A stretch of DNA of 64,000 bases from positions 868,001 to 932,000 of the forward strand of contig NZ_JAMBNV010000001.1 in assembly GCF_023715245.1 (NCBI RefSeq), written 5' to 3'. Positions 35,655 to 44,778 of the stretch are shown in pieces. The DNA comes from Sporosarcina luteola. Its GTDB lineage: Bacteria; Bacillota; Bacilli; Bacillales_A; Planococcaceae. The notes below the pieces were generated by a model. That model had not been told where the DNA came from. It did not search any database and saw only the letters and a program-made list of their open reading frames with translations. Position 1 is the stretch's first letter; each line of letters starts with the position of its first letter. A program made the position numbers and the translations under genes.

Positions 35655-36647
35655 ATGAAAAACAAATTTCACTGGAACAACCTGTTTCTAGCAATCATTG
35701 TTGTTGTGCTCGCCGTTTTCCCGTTTGTGTCGGATTCAAGGACATGGACGATTTTATTGACACAGATTTTCATCTTTTCGATTTTGGCGATGAGCTATGA
35801 TATTTTGCTCGGCTATACGGGCATCGTGTCGTTCGGGCATGCGATGTTCTTCGGGATGGGGGCGTATACGACAGCCGTTATCCTGAAGCGGATGGAGCCT
35901 ACAATCGGCGTCTTCCTTCTCTCGATCGTTTGCGGAATGCTGCTCGCGGCATTGATCAGTTTTTTCATCGGCCTGTTGACATTGCGGCTGAAAAGTCATT
36001 TCTTCGCAATGCTCACATTGGCTGTTTCGGGACTGTTTCTAGTGCTCGCGGAAAAGTGGCGGACGGTGACGCACGGAAATGACGGATTTACGTTCAAGGC
36101 ACCCGAGTTTTTCAAGGACCGGATGATGTTTTATTTCGTTACGCTCATCTGCCTTGTGCTCGTCTACTTGCTGCTGCGGCGATTCGTCAACTCCCCATTC
36201 GGCCGAGTTTTGGTCGCGGTGAGAGAGAATGAACAGCGCACAAGGTCACTCGGCTTTAATACATTGCATTATAAAGTGATCGCGTCCGTCGTTGCGGGAG
36301 TCATCGCTAGCTTGGCGGGTTCGCTGTACGCGGTATCGTTACGGTTCGTCAACACGAGCGTGCTGACGATGGATATTACGCTTGACGCATTGCTCATGAC
36401 GATCATCGGCGGCGTCGGCACGTTGATCGGCCCGATTGTCGGTGCGGGTGTCATCGAATTGACGCAGCATTATTTATCCGGACTGGCGAAAGATTATCCG
36501 ATTTTCGAACGATGGATCATATTCTTCGGCATCGTCTATATTCTGGCGGTCATCTTCTTCCCGCGCGGCATCGTCGGAAGTATTCGTGAAAAGCTTTGGA
36601 AGCGGAAAACGAAAACACGGCCTGTCGGGAAGGGGGAGGTCTCATGA
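35655..36647 (+). CDS. livM: ABC transporter permease, LivM type
   Basis: A 330-residue membrane protein. LLGYTGIVSFGHAMFFGMGAY contains the conserved GxxSFGHA permease motif, and GGVGTLIGPIVGAGVIE the coupling loop. The C-terminus is basic (EKLWKRKTKTR). Its stop overlaps the start of the next gene (ATGA at 36644-36647), tying the transporter to the catabolic genes in one translationally coupled operon. Confidence 0.92.
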   Translation: MKNKFHWNNLFLAIIVVVLAVFPFVSDSRTWTILLTQIFIFSILAMSYDILLGYTGIVSFGHAMFFGMGAYTTAVILKRMEPTIGVFLLSIVCGMLLAALISFFIGLLTLRLKSHFFAMLTLAVSGLFLVLAEKWRTVTHGNDGFTFKAPEFFKDRMMFYFVTLICLVLVYLLLRRFVNSPFGRVLVAVRENEQRTRSLGFNTLHYKVIASVVAGVIASLAGSLYAVSLRFVNTSVLTMDITLDALLMTIIGGVGTLIGPIVGAGVIELTQHYLSGLAKDYPIFERWIIFFGIVYILAVIFFPRGIVGSIREKLWKRKTKTRPVGKGEVS

Positions 36648-37720
36648 CGACTGTCGGAATCGTCAGTACGGGTACGTATATCCCTTTGACGAAAATGTCT
36701 GCTGCAGAAATCGCTGAACGGTCCGGATTGCCCGTGGACGTTGTGAAGACGAAGATGGGGATAACGGAAAAGCCGATTCCCGGGGAGCACGATCACACCG
36801 TCGCAATGGGCGTATGGGCGGCTCGCGAGGCGTTGCGAAAAGGGCAAGTCGACCCGAAGGAGATTGACGTCATCATCTATATCGGGGAAGAACATAAGGA
36901 ATACCCGTTGTGGACTGCCGCCATCAAGATGCAGGAGGAGCTCGGCGCCTATCACGCATGGGCGTTCGATGTCGCGCTCCGCTGCGGAACGACAATTATG
37001 GCAATGAAAGTTGCGAAAAGCCTTATGGCAGCTGATCCGGAAATTAAGACGGTTTTACTTGCAGGCGGCTATCGGAACGGTGATTTTATCGATTATGGCA
37101 ATGAAAGGACCCGCTTCATGTTCAACTTGGCAGCGGGCGGAGCTGCGATGATCCTGCGGCGCGACCACATGGAAAACATCGTACTCGAGGCGGAACTCAT
37201 TACGGATGGATCGTTTTCGGAGGATGTTGTCGTACCGGTCGGCGGCACGAAGAAACCGCTCACGGCAAGCGATTTAGACAATGGGTTGTACCGGCTTGAC
37301 GTGCTCGATCCGATCGGCATGAAAGCACGGCTCGAACAGAAATCAATGGAAAACTTCCTGAAGGTCATCCGCAGTTCATTGCAGAAAAGCGGATTTACGG
37401 AAAAGGACATCGATTACTTAGCAATCTTGCATATGAAGAAATCCGCGCATGAGTATGTCCTGCGGGAGCTTGGGCTGAATGAAGAGCAATCGGTTTATTT
37501 GCATGAATACGGGCATATCGGGCAAATGGACCAGATTTTGTCATTAGAGCTTGCGCTAGCGGAAAATAAGTTGAATGATGGAGATATCGCCGTTCTCGTC
37601 AGCGCAGGAATCGGGTACGCGTGGGGGGCAATCACGGTGAAATGGGGAAACAGTGAGGGGGAGAAGGAAAATGGCGTTTCAAAAAGTAGGACTGAAGAAA
37701 GTGACCTTGGCGAACGGTGA
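36644..37720 (+). CDS. KAS III/thiolase-fold condensing-enzyme-like protein
   Basis: 358 residues from ATG 36644 (GGGGGAGGTC upstream; the in-frame ATG at 36596 is inside livM). The fold is that of 3-oxoacyl-ACP synthase III: VGIVSTGTYIP at the start, LRCGTTIMAMKVAKS with the nucleophile Cys at about 114, and LHMKKSAHEYV with the expected His. Where FabH proteins have the Asn of the GN-S motif, this one reads EYGHIGQMDQIL, so the catalytic Asn appears replaced by His. It may condense, or run in reverse to cleave, an acyl-CoA derived from the imported compound; a role in fatty acid synthesis is unlikely in this setting. The tail after KWG is charged and probably disordered. Confidence 0.8.
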   Translation: MTTVGIVSTGTYIPLTKMSAAEIAERSGLPVDVVKTKMGITEKPIPGEHDHTVAMGVWAAREALRKGQVDPKEIDVIIYIGEEHKEYPLWTAAIKMQEELGAYHAWAFDVALRCGTTIMAMKVAKSLMAADPEIKTVLLAGGYRNGDFIDYGNERTRFMFNLAAGGAAMILRRDHMENIVLEAELITDGSFSEDVVVPVGGTKKPLTASDLDNGLYRLDVLDPIGMKARLEQKSMENFLKVIRSSLQKSGFTEKDIDYLAILHMKKSAHEYVLRELGLNEEQSVYLHEYGHIGQMDQILSLELALAENKLNDGDIAVLVSAGIGYAWGAITVKWGNSEGEKENGVSKSRTEESDLGER

Positions 37721-38570
37721 GCAGATTGCCTACCGGGAGCGGGATGGCGGCGAGCAGGTCGTCGTCCTCGTCCACGGGAATATGACATCGTCGAAGCATT
37801 GGGACGTTCTGATCGACGAGCTAGATTCGAAGTATAAGATTTATGCGCCGGATCTGCGGGGATTCGGGGAATCTACGTACAACGAAAGAGTGACGGGCAT
37901 CCGTGACTTTTCGGAGGACCTGGCGGGTTTTATTGAGACATTAGAACTTGGAAAATTCCACTTAGTCGGTTGGTCGACGGGCGGCGCGGTCTGCATGCAA
38001 TATGTAGCGGATCATCCGGGTAAATGCGAAAAGCTTCTGCTGCTCGCATCCGCATCGACACGCGGGTATCCGTTTTTCGGGACGAAGGAGGATGGCAGTC
38101 CTGATCTCGAACATCGGCTCCAAACAATCGAAGATGTCGAGCAGGATGCCGGCAAGACGCTTGCGATGCAAGGGCTGTATGACAATCAAAACCGGGATGG
38201 ACTGAAGGCGGTCTGGAACGCTTTGATCTACACGCATAACCAGCCTGACGTAGCGAAATACGATGAGTATGTGGACGATATGCTCACGCAACGGAATTTG
38301 GCGGACGTCTATCATTCTTTGAACACGTTCAATATTAGTCCACATCATAATGGCGTCAACGAAGGGACTGACCAGGCGAAAGATATCGACATTCCAGTAC
38401 TCGTCTTGCATGGCGACCGCGACTATGTCGTGACAGCACAGATGCAGGAGGAAATCATGGAAGACCTCGGCGACAATGCAACATTCATTTCACTCGAAGA
38501 TACGGGGCATTCACCACTGGTCGATAATTTGGAACAACTGACGAAAAGAATCGAAACATTTCTGGAGTAA
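37671..38570 (+). CDS. Alpha/beta hydrolase
   Basis: 299 residues from ATG 37671, with GAGGGGGAGAAGG upstream; it overlaps the preceding gene by 50 nt. VLVHGNMTSSKHWD is the oxyanion-hole loop, GWSTGGAV the nucleophile elbow with Ser, HGDRDYVV the acid Asp, and EDTGHSPLV the catalytic His, so the triad is complete. No signal peptide, so cytoplasmic. It could open a lactone, hydrolyse a thioester or ester, or cleave a C-C bond in the imported compound. Confidence 0.87.
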   Translation: MAFQKVGLKKVTLANGEQIAYRERDGGEQVVVLVHGNMTSSKHWDVLIDELDSKYKIYAPDLRGFGESTYNERVTGIRDFSEDLAGFIETLELGKFHLVGWSTGGAVCMQYVADHPGKCEKLLLLASASTRGYPFFGTKEDGSPDLEHRLQTIEDVEQDAGKTLAMQGLYDNQNRDGLKAVWNALIYTHNQPDVAKYDEYVDDMLTQRNLADVYHSLNTFNISPHHNGVNEGTDQAKDIDIPVLVLHGDRDYVVTAQMQEEIMEDLGDNATFISLEDTGHSPLVDNLEQLTKRIETFLE

Positions 38571-38582
38571 GGGGATGACAAC

Positions 38583-39323
38583 ATGAGGCTATCGGGGAAA
38601 GTAGCAATCATCACTGGAGGAGCGAACGGAATCGGCCTCGCTGCATGTGAGCGGTTTGCGGAAGAGGGAGCATCCGTCATGATGGCGGATTTCGATGAGA
38701 CGGCAGGCAGAGAGCATGAGGTAATGCTGAAGGAAAAAGGGCATGACGTCACATTCATGCAAGTCGATGTCGTCAATCGTGAAAGCGTCAACCGATTAGT
38801 GGAACAGACGCTTGAACAGCATGGGAAAATCGATGTGCTCATCAATAACGCGGGCATCACGAAAGACGCGACGCTCTTGAAAATGGATCCTGCGGATTTC
38901 CAACGTGTACTTGACGTCAACTTGACTGGCGTCTTCAACTGTACTCAAGCAGTTGCACCGCACATGATCGAAACGGGCGGCGGGAAGATCATCAATACGT
39001 CCTCCGTCAGCGGCGTCTATGGGAATTTCGGGCAGACGAATTACGCAGCGACAAAAGCGGCAATCGTCGGAATGACAAAGACGTGGGCAAAGGAACTTGG
39101 ACGGAAAGGGATTAATGTCAACGCGGTGGCGCCAGGATTCACGGCGACAGCGATGGTTGCAAAGATGCCGGAAAACGTCATTAAGCAGATGGCGTCCGTC
39201 GTTTCCTTGCAACGGCTCGGAAAACCGGAGGATATTGCGAACGCGTATCTATTTTTGGCGAGCTCCGAATCGGACTACGTCCACGGACACGTTTTGCATG
39301 TTGACGGCGGCATCATGATGTAA
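38583..39323 (+). CDS. SDR-family 3-oxoacyl reductase/3-hydroxyacyl dehydrogenase
   Basis: A 246-residue FabG-like enzyme. TGGANGIGLA is the cofactor loop, NNAGITKDATLLKM and INTSSVSGVYGNFGQTNY include the active-site Ser and Tyr, followed by AATK with the Lys. MADFDE after the second strand again favours NAD. It starts 12 bp after the hydrolase gene. In this operon it likely interconverts 3-hydroxy- and 3-oxoacyl-CoA ahead of the condensing-enzyme-like protein. Confidence 0.88.
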   Translation: MRLSGKVAIITGGANGIGLAACERFAEEGASVMMADFDETAGREHEVMLKEKGHDVTFMQVDVVNRESVNRLVEQTLEQHGKIDVLINNAGITKDATLLKMDPADFQRVLDVNLTGVFNCTQAVAPHMIETGGGKIINTSSVSGVYGNFGQTNYAATKAAIVGMTKTWAKELGRKGINVNAVAPGFTATAMVAKMPENVIKQMASVVSLQRLGKPEDIANAYLFLASSESDYVHGHVLHVDGGIMM

Positions 39324-39341
39324 GGGAAGGAGGGGTTCCGC

Positions 39342-40826
39342 GTGTTCCATGAGCATGGCTGGATAATGAAAAGGGCCGCACTCTCCGCGGAACGGCCCGC
39401 ATTGATCGACGTCCACTCGGAAACGTGCTGGACGTACACGGATTTGAGAAATCGAATCATGTGCTGGGCCTCCTTTTTCCAAGAACAAGGCTTTGAGCGA
39501 GGAGATCGTATCGCCGTTTATTCGCCGAATAGTCCGGAGTTATTCGCCGTCCTGTTCGCGTGCGAGCTGCAAGGGTTAATTTACGTCCCGCTTAATTGGC
39601 GGCTGAGCCAATTGGAATTGCAGTCGCTGCTAGATGATTGCTTGCCTGCATTGCTTTTATTCCATGATGATTTTGGAGATCGAATCGATGGATTGAAAGT
39701 GAGAAACACGGGTTCACTGTCAGTCATCGGGACGGTGCTAACCCCGGAAAATTGGCATCCGGCCGAAAAAGGCAACCGTTCCGATACGTGGATGATCATT
39801 TACACGGGCGGTACGACCGGTTTGCCGAAAGGTGTCATGCTTTCCTATGAAGCGGTCAATTGGAATGCGCTTAACACGATCACGAGCTGGGGATTGTCGG
39901 ATCGCGACAAGACGATCAATTATATGCCGCTTTTCCATACGGGGGGATTAAATGCATTATGCATCCCATTGCTGATGGCGGGCGGGACTGTCGTCATTGG
40001 ACATCAATTCAAGCCGGAAGAAGCATTATTGGCAACGGATCAATATGAAGCGACGATTTCTTTATTTGTTCCGACGATGTACCAGATGATGATTCAGACA
40101 CCCTATTTCCATCAATCAGACTTCCCGTCGATGAATGTATTCTTATCAGGCGGTGCGCCTTGTCCGAAGACGATCTATCAATCATTCCACCGGAAAGGTT
40201 TGCGGTTCAAGGAAGGATACGGGTTGACGGAGGCGGGACCGAATAATTTTTTCATACGCCCGGAAGATGCAGTGCGCAAGATCGGATCAGTCGGGAAAAG
40301 CATGCTGTTTAATGAAATACAAGTGCTGGACGAAAAAGGGAAGCTATGTGTGAATGGGGAAATCGGTGAATTATTGTTAAAAGGTCCGCATCTGTTTTCC
40401 GGCTATTGGAATAAAAAGCGAGAAACAGAGGAAGTCATGAAGGACGGATGGCTTCGGACGGGTGATCTTGCTAAAATCGACGACGATGGGGACGCATTCA
40501 TCGTAGGTAGAAAAAAAGACATGATTATTACGGGCGGAGAAAATGTTTATCCGCAAGAAGTCGAACAATGTCTTATCACGTATAATGGAATCCGAGAAGC
40601 GGCGGTCGTTGGGTTGGCGGATGAAGTGTGGGGAGAAACGGTCGTCGCTTTTGTATCAATTGATGAAGAAAATAGATTTGATCAGGAAACACTGATTGCA
40701 CATTGTAAAACTTCATTGGCGTCCTACAAAGTTCCGAAAAAAATCATCGTCCTGCCGGAGCTGCCAAAAACCCATGTCGGGAAGATCGATAATGGAAGCC
40801 TGTGCAAAATGTTAATGAACGAATAG
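39342..40826 (+). CDS. Acyl-CoA synthetase (AMP-binding family)
   Basis: 494 residues from GTG 39342, with AAGGAGGGG ending about 6 nt upstream. YTGGTTGLPKGVMLSY is the A3 loop, KEGYGLTEAGP the A5 motif, LRTGDLAKIDDDGDAFIVGRKK the hinge region, and KTHVGKID holds the A10 Lys. It should activate the acid brought in by the operon's transporter. It is only distantly like the ligase at 8353. Last gene of the operon, followed by a terminator. Confidence 0.9.
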   Translation: MFHEHGWIMKRAALSAERPALIDVHSETCWTYTDLRNRIMCWASFFQEQGFERGDRIAVYSPNSPELFAVLFACELQGLIYVPLNWRLSQLELQSLLDDCLPALLLFHDDFGDRIDGLKVRNTGSLSVIGTVLTPENWHPAEKGNRSDTWMIIYTGGTTGLPKGVMLSYEAVNWNALNTITSWGLSDRDKTINYMPLFHTGGLNALCIPLLMAGGTVVIGHQFKPEEALLATDQYEATISLFVPTMYQMMIQTPYFHQSDFPSMNVFLSGGAPCPKTIYQSFHRKGLRFKEGYGLTEAGPNNFFIRPEDAVRKIGSVGKSMLFNEIQVLDEKGKLCVNGEIGELLLKGPHLFSGYWNKKRETEEVMKDGWLRTGDLAKIDDDGDAFIVGRKKDMIITGGENVYPQEVEQCLITYNGIREAAVVGLADEVWGETVVAFVSIDEENRFDQETLIAHCKTSLASYKVPKKIIVLPELPKTHVGKIDNGSLCKMLMNE

Positions 40827-40870
40827 GTGCCTCGTAAGCCGGTCTGTGGCTTGGAGACACCTATTTTATT
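40822..40870 (+). terminator. Terminator after the liv/acyl-CoA operon
   Basis: AATAGGTG pairs with CACCTATT around an inner GCC/GGC stem, followed by TTATTTGTT. Confidence 0.75.
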
Positions 40871-40951
40871 TGTTACCATGGAACTAACAACTATCTTAAA
40901 CTTATATATTATCTAAAAATATAGTGAAGTCACGGACCGGGGGAATGTTGG

Positions 40952-42631
40952 ATGATTAAGATGGATGGGGAAAAGCTTCATTGTCGCAATGAAATATTGT
41001 CGCTTACAAAGAAGCTTGTAGGCATTGAAAGTATTGTTAATACGGATGGAGAACAGGACATTGCCAAATTCATTTACGAGTATTTGGGTGAGCATCCATA
41101 CTTTTCGGAAAACCGTTCCCAACTCGTCATGGAACAAACGACCAAAGACGATAGAGAACGATATAACGTCTTGGCGTTCGTGAAAGGAACAAAGGGAGAA
41201 AGCAATCGCACAGTCGTTTTAATGGGGCATCTCGATACGGTCGGAGTTGATGATTTCAGCAAACAGCGTAATTTGGCTTTTTTACCTGATGATTGGATGG
41301 ACTACCTACAAAACGAAAACATACCGGAACAAGCACAGATGCAGTTGGAATCAGGCGATTGGCTTTTCGGCCGAGGGGTTCTTGACATGAAAAGCGGTCT
41401 TGCGAGCAATATGTATTTGCTGACCTATTATGCAGAACATCCTGAGCTGCTCGAAGGCAACCTCGTTTTTATCGCTGAATGTGATGAAGAGGATAGTTCT
41501 CACGGTATATTGTCTGCACTAAAAACATTGAAGAAGTGGAAAAAAGAGTACGCATTTGAGTATGTAGCAGCCATTAATAGCGATTTTGTCGCTCCGGCAT
41601 ATGAAGGTGATGAAGCTCGTTATGTATATAAAGGCACTGTCGGCAAGTTGTTGCCTTCCTTTTTCATTACAGGTGAAGAAACCCATGTCGGATCAGCTTT
41701 TGATGGACTGGACCCGAATTTCATCGCTGCTGAATTAACGAAGCAAATTAACTACAATCCAGATCTGAGTGACACGGCTTTAGGAGAAACAACAATCCCG
41801 CCGGTTTCATTGAAACAAACTGATTTAAAACCGTCTTATACAGTCCAAACAGCGCTATCTGCGTATGTGTACTATAATTTCTTCGTCCACTCCTGGTCTC
41901 CGGAAAAGGTACTTGATTTATTGAAAGACCAAGCAACTATCGCTTTTACGAATGCCTTACAGTCATTTGAAGAACGTTATCGTACCTATTGCAGGATGAG
42001 TGGCCAGCCAACTCGTTCGCTTCCTTGGGAGCCAAGAGTGTTTACGTATAGTGAAATGCAAGACATGTTAACAAAGGCGCATGGCGAAAAATATGAAAAT
42101 CACATGAAAGAGTTCAAAGAGGAATTAGTACAAGATGAAACGCTTGATACTCGGATGTTTGCTGCCCGTGTTGTCGAAGAATCTTGGAAATTCATTCCGG
42201 ATAAAAGTCCAGCTATCATCATCTTTTATTCATCATTGTACTCACCGCGCGTTGCACTGACAGGGAATACGGAAGATGAACAAAGACTATTGCAGGCACT
42301 GGATAATGCAATTAATGCGGTACAGCCGGATTATGACCATCCGATAGTTGCAAAAAACTTCTTCCCGCATATTTCAGATATGAGTTTCATTGCCATGAGT
42401 GATGATATGGATGATATCGAATATATGGTGGAAAATACGCCATCATGGGGCAAGAAACTATATGTCGCATATGAAGATGTGCACGAGTTGAATATTCCAG
42501 TCATCAACATAGGTCCATACGGAATTGATGGCCATAAGAAACTTGAGCGGATGGAAATGACTTATTCATTGGAGATTGTTCCGAACTTGACGAATCATGT
42601 GATTCAGGACGTATTGACCAATGAGCTATAG
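40952..42631 (+). CDS. rocB: RocB-like M20-family zinc peptidase
   Basis: A 559-residue protein. MGHLDTVG gives the first zinc ligands, GRGVLDMKSG the bridging Asp, and AECDEEDSS the catalytic Glu of M20 aminoacylases/dipeptidases. Length and the long C-terminal half (residues 250-559, with SPAIIIFYSSLYSPR) match RocB of Bacillus, annotated as an arginine-utilisation protein of unproven reaction. Here there are no roc genes alongside; it sits alone between terminators, next to flagellar genes. CGGGGGAATG precedes the ATG. Confidence 0.83.
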   Translation: MIKMDGEKLHCRNEILSLTKKLVGIESIVNTDGEQDIAKFIYEYLGEHPYFSENRSQLVMEQTTKDDRERYNVLAFVKGTKGESNRTVVLMGHLDTVGVDDFSKQRNLAFLPDDWMDYLQNENIPEQAQMQLESGDWLFGRGVLDMKSGLASNMYLLTYYAEHPELLEGNLVFIAECDEEDSSHGILSALKTLKKWKKEYAFEYVAAINSDFVAPAYEGDEARYVYKGTVGKLLPSFFITGEETHVGSAFDGLDPNFIAAELTKQINYNPDLSDTALGETTIPPVSLKQTDLKPSYTVQTALSAYVYYNFFVHSWSPEKVLDLLKDQATIAFTNALQSFEERYRTYCRMSGQPTRSLPWEPRVFTYSEMQDMLTKAHGEKYENHMKEFKEELVQDETLDTRMFAARVVEESWKFIPDKSPAIIIFYSSLYSPRVALTGNTEDEQRLLQALDNAINAVQPDYDHPIVAKNFFPHISDMSFIAMSDDMDDIEYMVENTPSWGKKLYVAYEDVHELNIPVINIGPYGIDGHKKLERMEMTYSLEIVPNLTNHVIQDVLTNEL

Positions 42632-42670
42632 TAATGGCGAGCGGCCTACGGGTTGCCGCCATTTTTCATT
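42632..42670 (+). terminator. Terminator after the rocB-like gene
   Basis: AATGGCG pairs with CGCCATT around an inner GC-rich loop, followed by TTTTCATTT. Confidence 0.7.
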
Positions 42671-42702
42671 TCCAATTATACGGATATTTTTACCGAATCC
42701 AC

Positions 42703-42729
42703 TCAACTATCACGCGTATCAGCCGATAT
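42703..42729 (+). promoter_or_regulatory. Sigma-D promoter for the flaG-fliDST operon
   Basis: TCAA at 42703-42706, a 15-nt spacer, then a perfect GCCGATAT at 42722-42729. This matches the sigma-D consensus at 11 of 12 positions and lies about 40 bp before flaG. Confidence 0.85.
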
Positions 42730-42769
42730 AAGCAACAATGGGATTTTCGATATCAGGGAGGCTGGGAAT

Positions 42770-43141
42770 ATGGTTGGACGCATTGGAGGAGCGAACGGCA
42801 CGCAGCAATTGAGCGCAAAAGTGGAAAGCGCAGCACCGGACAGGGGAGTCGTGGTGGCGGAAGTACAGGCCGTTTCAGTACAAAACCAAGAACAAACAAG
42901 GGAAGAACGTCAACTGCCCGTTGAAAAAGCGCAGCAGATGACCGATAGTATGAATAAGTTCCTGGAAAGCGTGAACACCCAATTACGATTTAAACTGCAC
43001 GACGAATTAAAGGAATACTACGTGACAATCGTCGACTCGAAAACAGACGAGGTGGTCCGAGAGATTCCTTCGAAAAAACTGATGGATGTCTACGCAGCTA
43101 TGAAGGAGTTTGTCGGATTGCTCATCGACCGGAAAATTTGA
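42770..43141 (+). CDS. flaG: Flagellar protein FlaG
   Basis: 123 residues from ATG 42770; GGGAGGCTGGG lies upstream, and the longer frame from 42653 would run through the sigma-D promoter. The C-terminal part LRFKLHDELKEYYVTIVD followed by VVREIPSKKLMD is the FlaG family signature. The N-terminal half is low-complexity and Gln/Glu-rich. FlaG affects filament length and is normally encoded just before fliD, as here (15 bp spacing). Confidence 0.9.
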   Translation: MVGRIGGANGTQQLSAKVESAAPDRGVVVAEVQAVSVQNQEQTREERQLPVEKAQQMTDSMNKFLESVNTQLRFKLHDELKEYYVTIVDSKTDEVVREIPSKKLMDVYAAMKEFVGLLIDRKI

Positions 43142-43156
43142 GGAGGTACCTAACTT

Positions 43157-44644
43157 ATGCGAATTAGCGGACTAGCAACAGGGATGGACACGGAACAGAT
43201 CATCAAAGACATGATGAAAGCCCACCGCCTCCCAATGGATAAGATTACACAGAAGAAGCAATATTTGGAGTGGCAGTTGGATGATTATCGTGGTGTGAAC
43301 AGGAATCTTGTTGATTTTAGTCAGAATATCTTTGATAACATGATACTCTCGAAAAACTTCAACCAGAAAAATGTATCGGTATCAGCGCCAGACTATGTAG
43401 ATATAAAAAATGTCTCATCTTCGAATGAATTTTCAGGGACTTTAAATATTGAACAGCTTGCGAAAAATGCTACTTTGCAAGGTGGAAAACTCAAAGATGC
43501 TACGAATGGTTCCACAAAGATGAAAGATTTAGATGCATCTTTTGCCGGGAAAAAGGATTTAATTATCAATGCGATAAATAAAGAAGGCATACTTGAACAA
43601 AAGACAGTTAGCGTAAATGAAGATGATACGATCGATGCTGTTTTGAAAAAAATCAATAGCGAAACAGGCGTTAATGCATTTTTTGATGAGTTTACTGGTC
43701 AAATCGCCATGACTGCCAAAAACAGCGGAGCGATTAAGGGAGATGCCAATTCTGCTGGCATCGTAGTAGAAGGTGATGTTGCCGGTCTTTTGAAGTTGAA
43801 TACAGCCGATGCAAAAACAACTACTGGACAAAATGCGAAGTTTACTTTCAATGGTCTAGAGACAGAACGTACTTCCAACACATTCCAAATCAACGGATTT
43901 GAAATTACTTTAAAGCAAGCTGATGCAACTAAACAAATCAATTTTAGTTCCTCACCTGATACAGAAAAAATCTTCGAAAGTGTTGTAAAGTTTATCGATG
44001 ATTACAATAAGCTTGTCGAAGATTTGAACAAACAGATTCGCGAGCCGAAGTATCGTTCTTTCCAGCCACTCTCTGCGGAACAGAAAAAAGAAATGTCAGA
44101 TAAAGAAATTGAACTCTGGGAAGAGAAGGCTAAGAGCGGTACATTGCGCAATGATTCTAACATCTCTAGCATGTTGACTCAAATGCGAACAGCACTCTCG
44201 GGTTCAATAGATCAACAATCATTGAGCAGTATTGGTATTTCAACATCCAAGAACTATTTAGATCACGGGAAGTTGATTATTAATGAAGATAAATTAAAAG
44301 AAGCAATCGCGTCAGATCCAAGCAATGTGCATAAATTATTTTCATTTGATGCTGGCAAGGATGCAAAAAAAACAGAACACGGTCTTGCTCGTCAACTGCG
44401 AACAATCGTTGACGATACACAAAAAGCAATCGCCAAACGTGCAGGTAAAGTCGGCGATGTGAATGACACATTTACACTAGGTAAAAACTTGAACGATATG
44501 AATAAGCAGATTGAACGTTTCGAAGAACGTTTGCGGATGACCGAAGACCGTCTTTGGAAACAGTTCACCGCAATGGAACGCGCAATCCAACGTTCGAACG
44601 CTCAATCCGCTAGCTTAATGAACGCATTTGGCGGCGGAATGTAA
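43157..44644 (+). CDS. fliD: Flagellar hook-associated protein 2 (filament cap)
   Basis: A 495-residue FliD. MRISGLATGMDTEQIIKDMM is the conserved N-terminus that folds into the D0/D1 coiled coil, and the C-terminal helix (RFEERLRMTEDRLWKQFTAMERAI) followed by QSASLMNAFGGGM is equally typical. The middle, about 100-300, is variable. It caps the growing filament outside the cell. GGAGGTACCTAACTT precedes the ATG. Confidence 0.95.
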   Translation: MRISGLATGMDTEQIIKDMMKAHRLPMDKITQKKQYLEWQLDDYRGVNRNLVDFSQNIFDNMILSKNFNQKNVSVSAPDYVDIKNVSSSNEFSGTLNIEQLAKNATLQGGKLKDATNGSTKMKDLDASFAGKKDLIINAINKEGILEQKTVSVNEDDTIDAVLKKINSETGVNAFFDEFTGQIAMTAKNSGAIKGDANSAGIVVEGDVAGLLKLNTADAKTTTGQNAKFTFNGLETERTSNTFQINGFEITLKQADATKQINFSSSPDTEKIFESVVKFIDDYNKLVEDLNKQIREPKYRSFQPLSAEQKKEMSDKEIELWEEKAKSGTLRNDSNISSMLTQMRTALSGSIDQQSLSSIGISTSKNYLDHGKLIINEDKLKEAIASDPSNVHKLFSFDAGKDAKKTEHGLARQLRTIVDDTQKAIAKRAGKVGDVNDTFTLGKNLNDMNKQIERFEERLRMTEDRLWKQFTAMERAIQRSNAQSASLMNAFGGGM

Positions 44645-44689
44645 TAGTAGGATAGAAGAATGATTTCTTCACTGATATTTTTCGATTTC

Positions 44690-44734
44690 TGTTGATTGAA
44701 GCGGAAAGCGTCCGCCAGTAGCGGAAATCAATAG
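44690..44734. repeat. Short Bacillales-type extragenic palindrome, copy 1 (partial)
   Basis: TTGATT ... AATCAA flank GCGGAAAGCGTCCGCC, the same GC-rich core found at the right end of the longer copies at 49521-49647 and 52383-52504. It lies between fliD and fliS. Confidence 0.7.
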
Positions 44735-44778
44735 CAATGATTAACGACGCTGTCCAAAAAAAGGAGATATGCAAATCT

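Noticed and set aside
40952-42631. Intact arginine utilisation locus
   Set aside because: Only the rocB-like gene is present; no rocA, rocD, rocF or regulator genes occur nearby, so a dedicated arginine pathway cannot be claimed.
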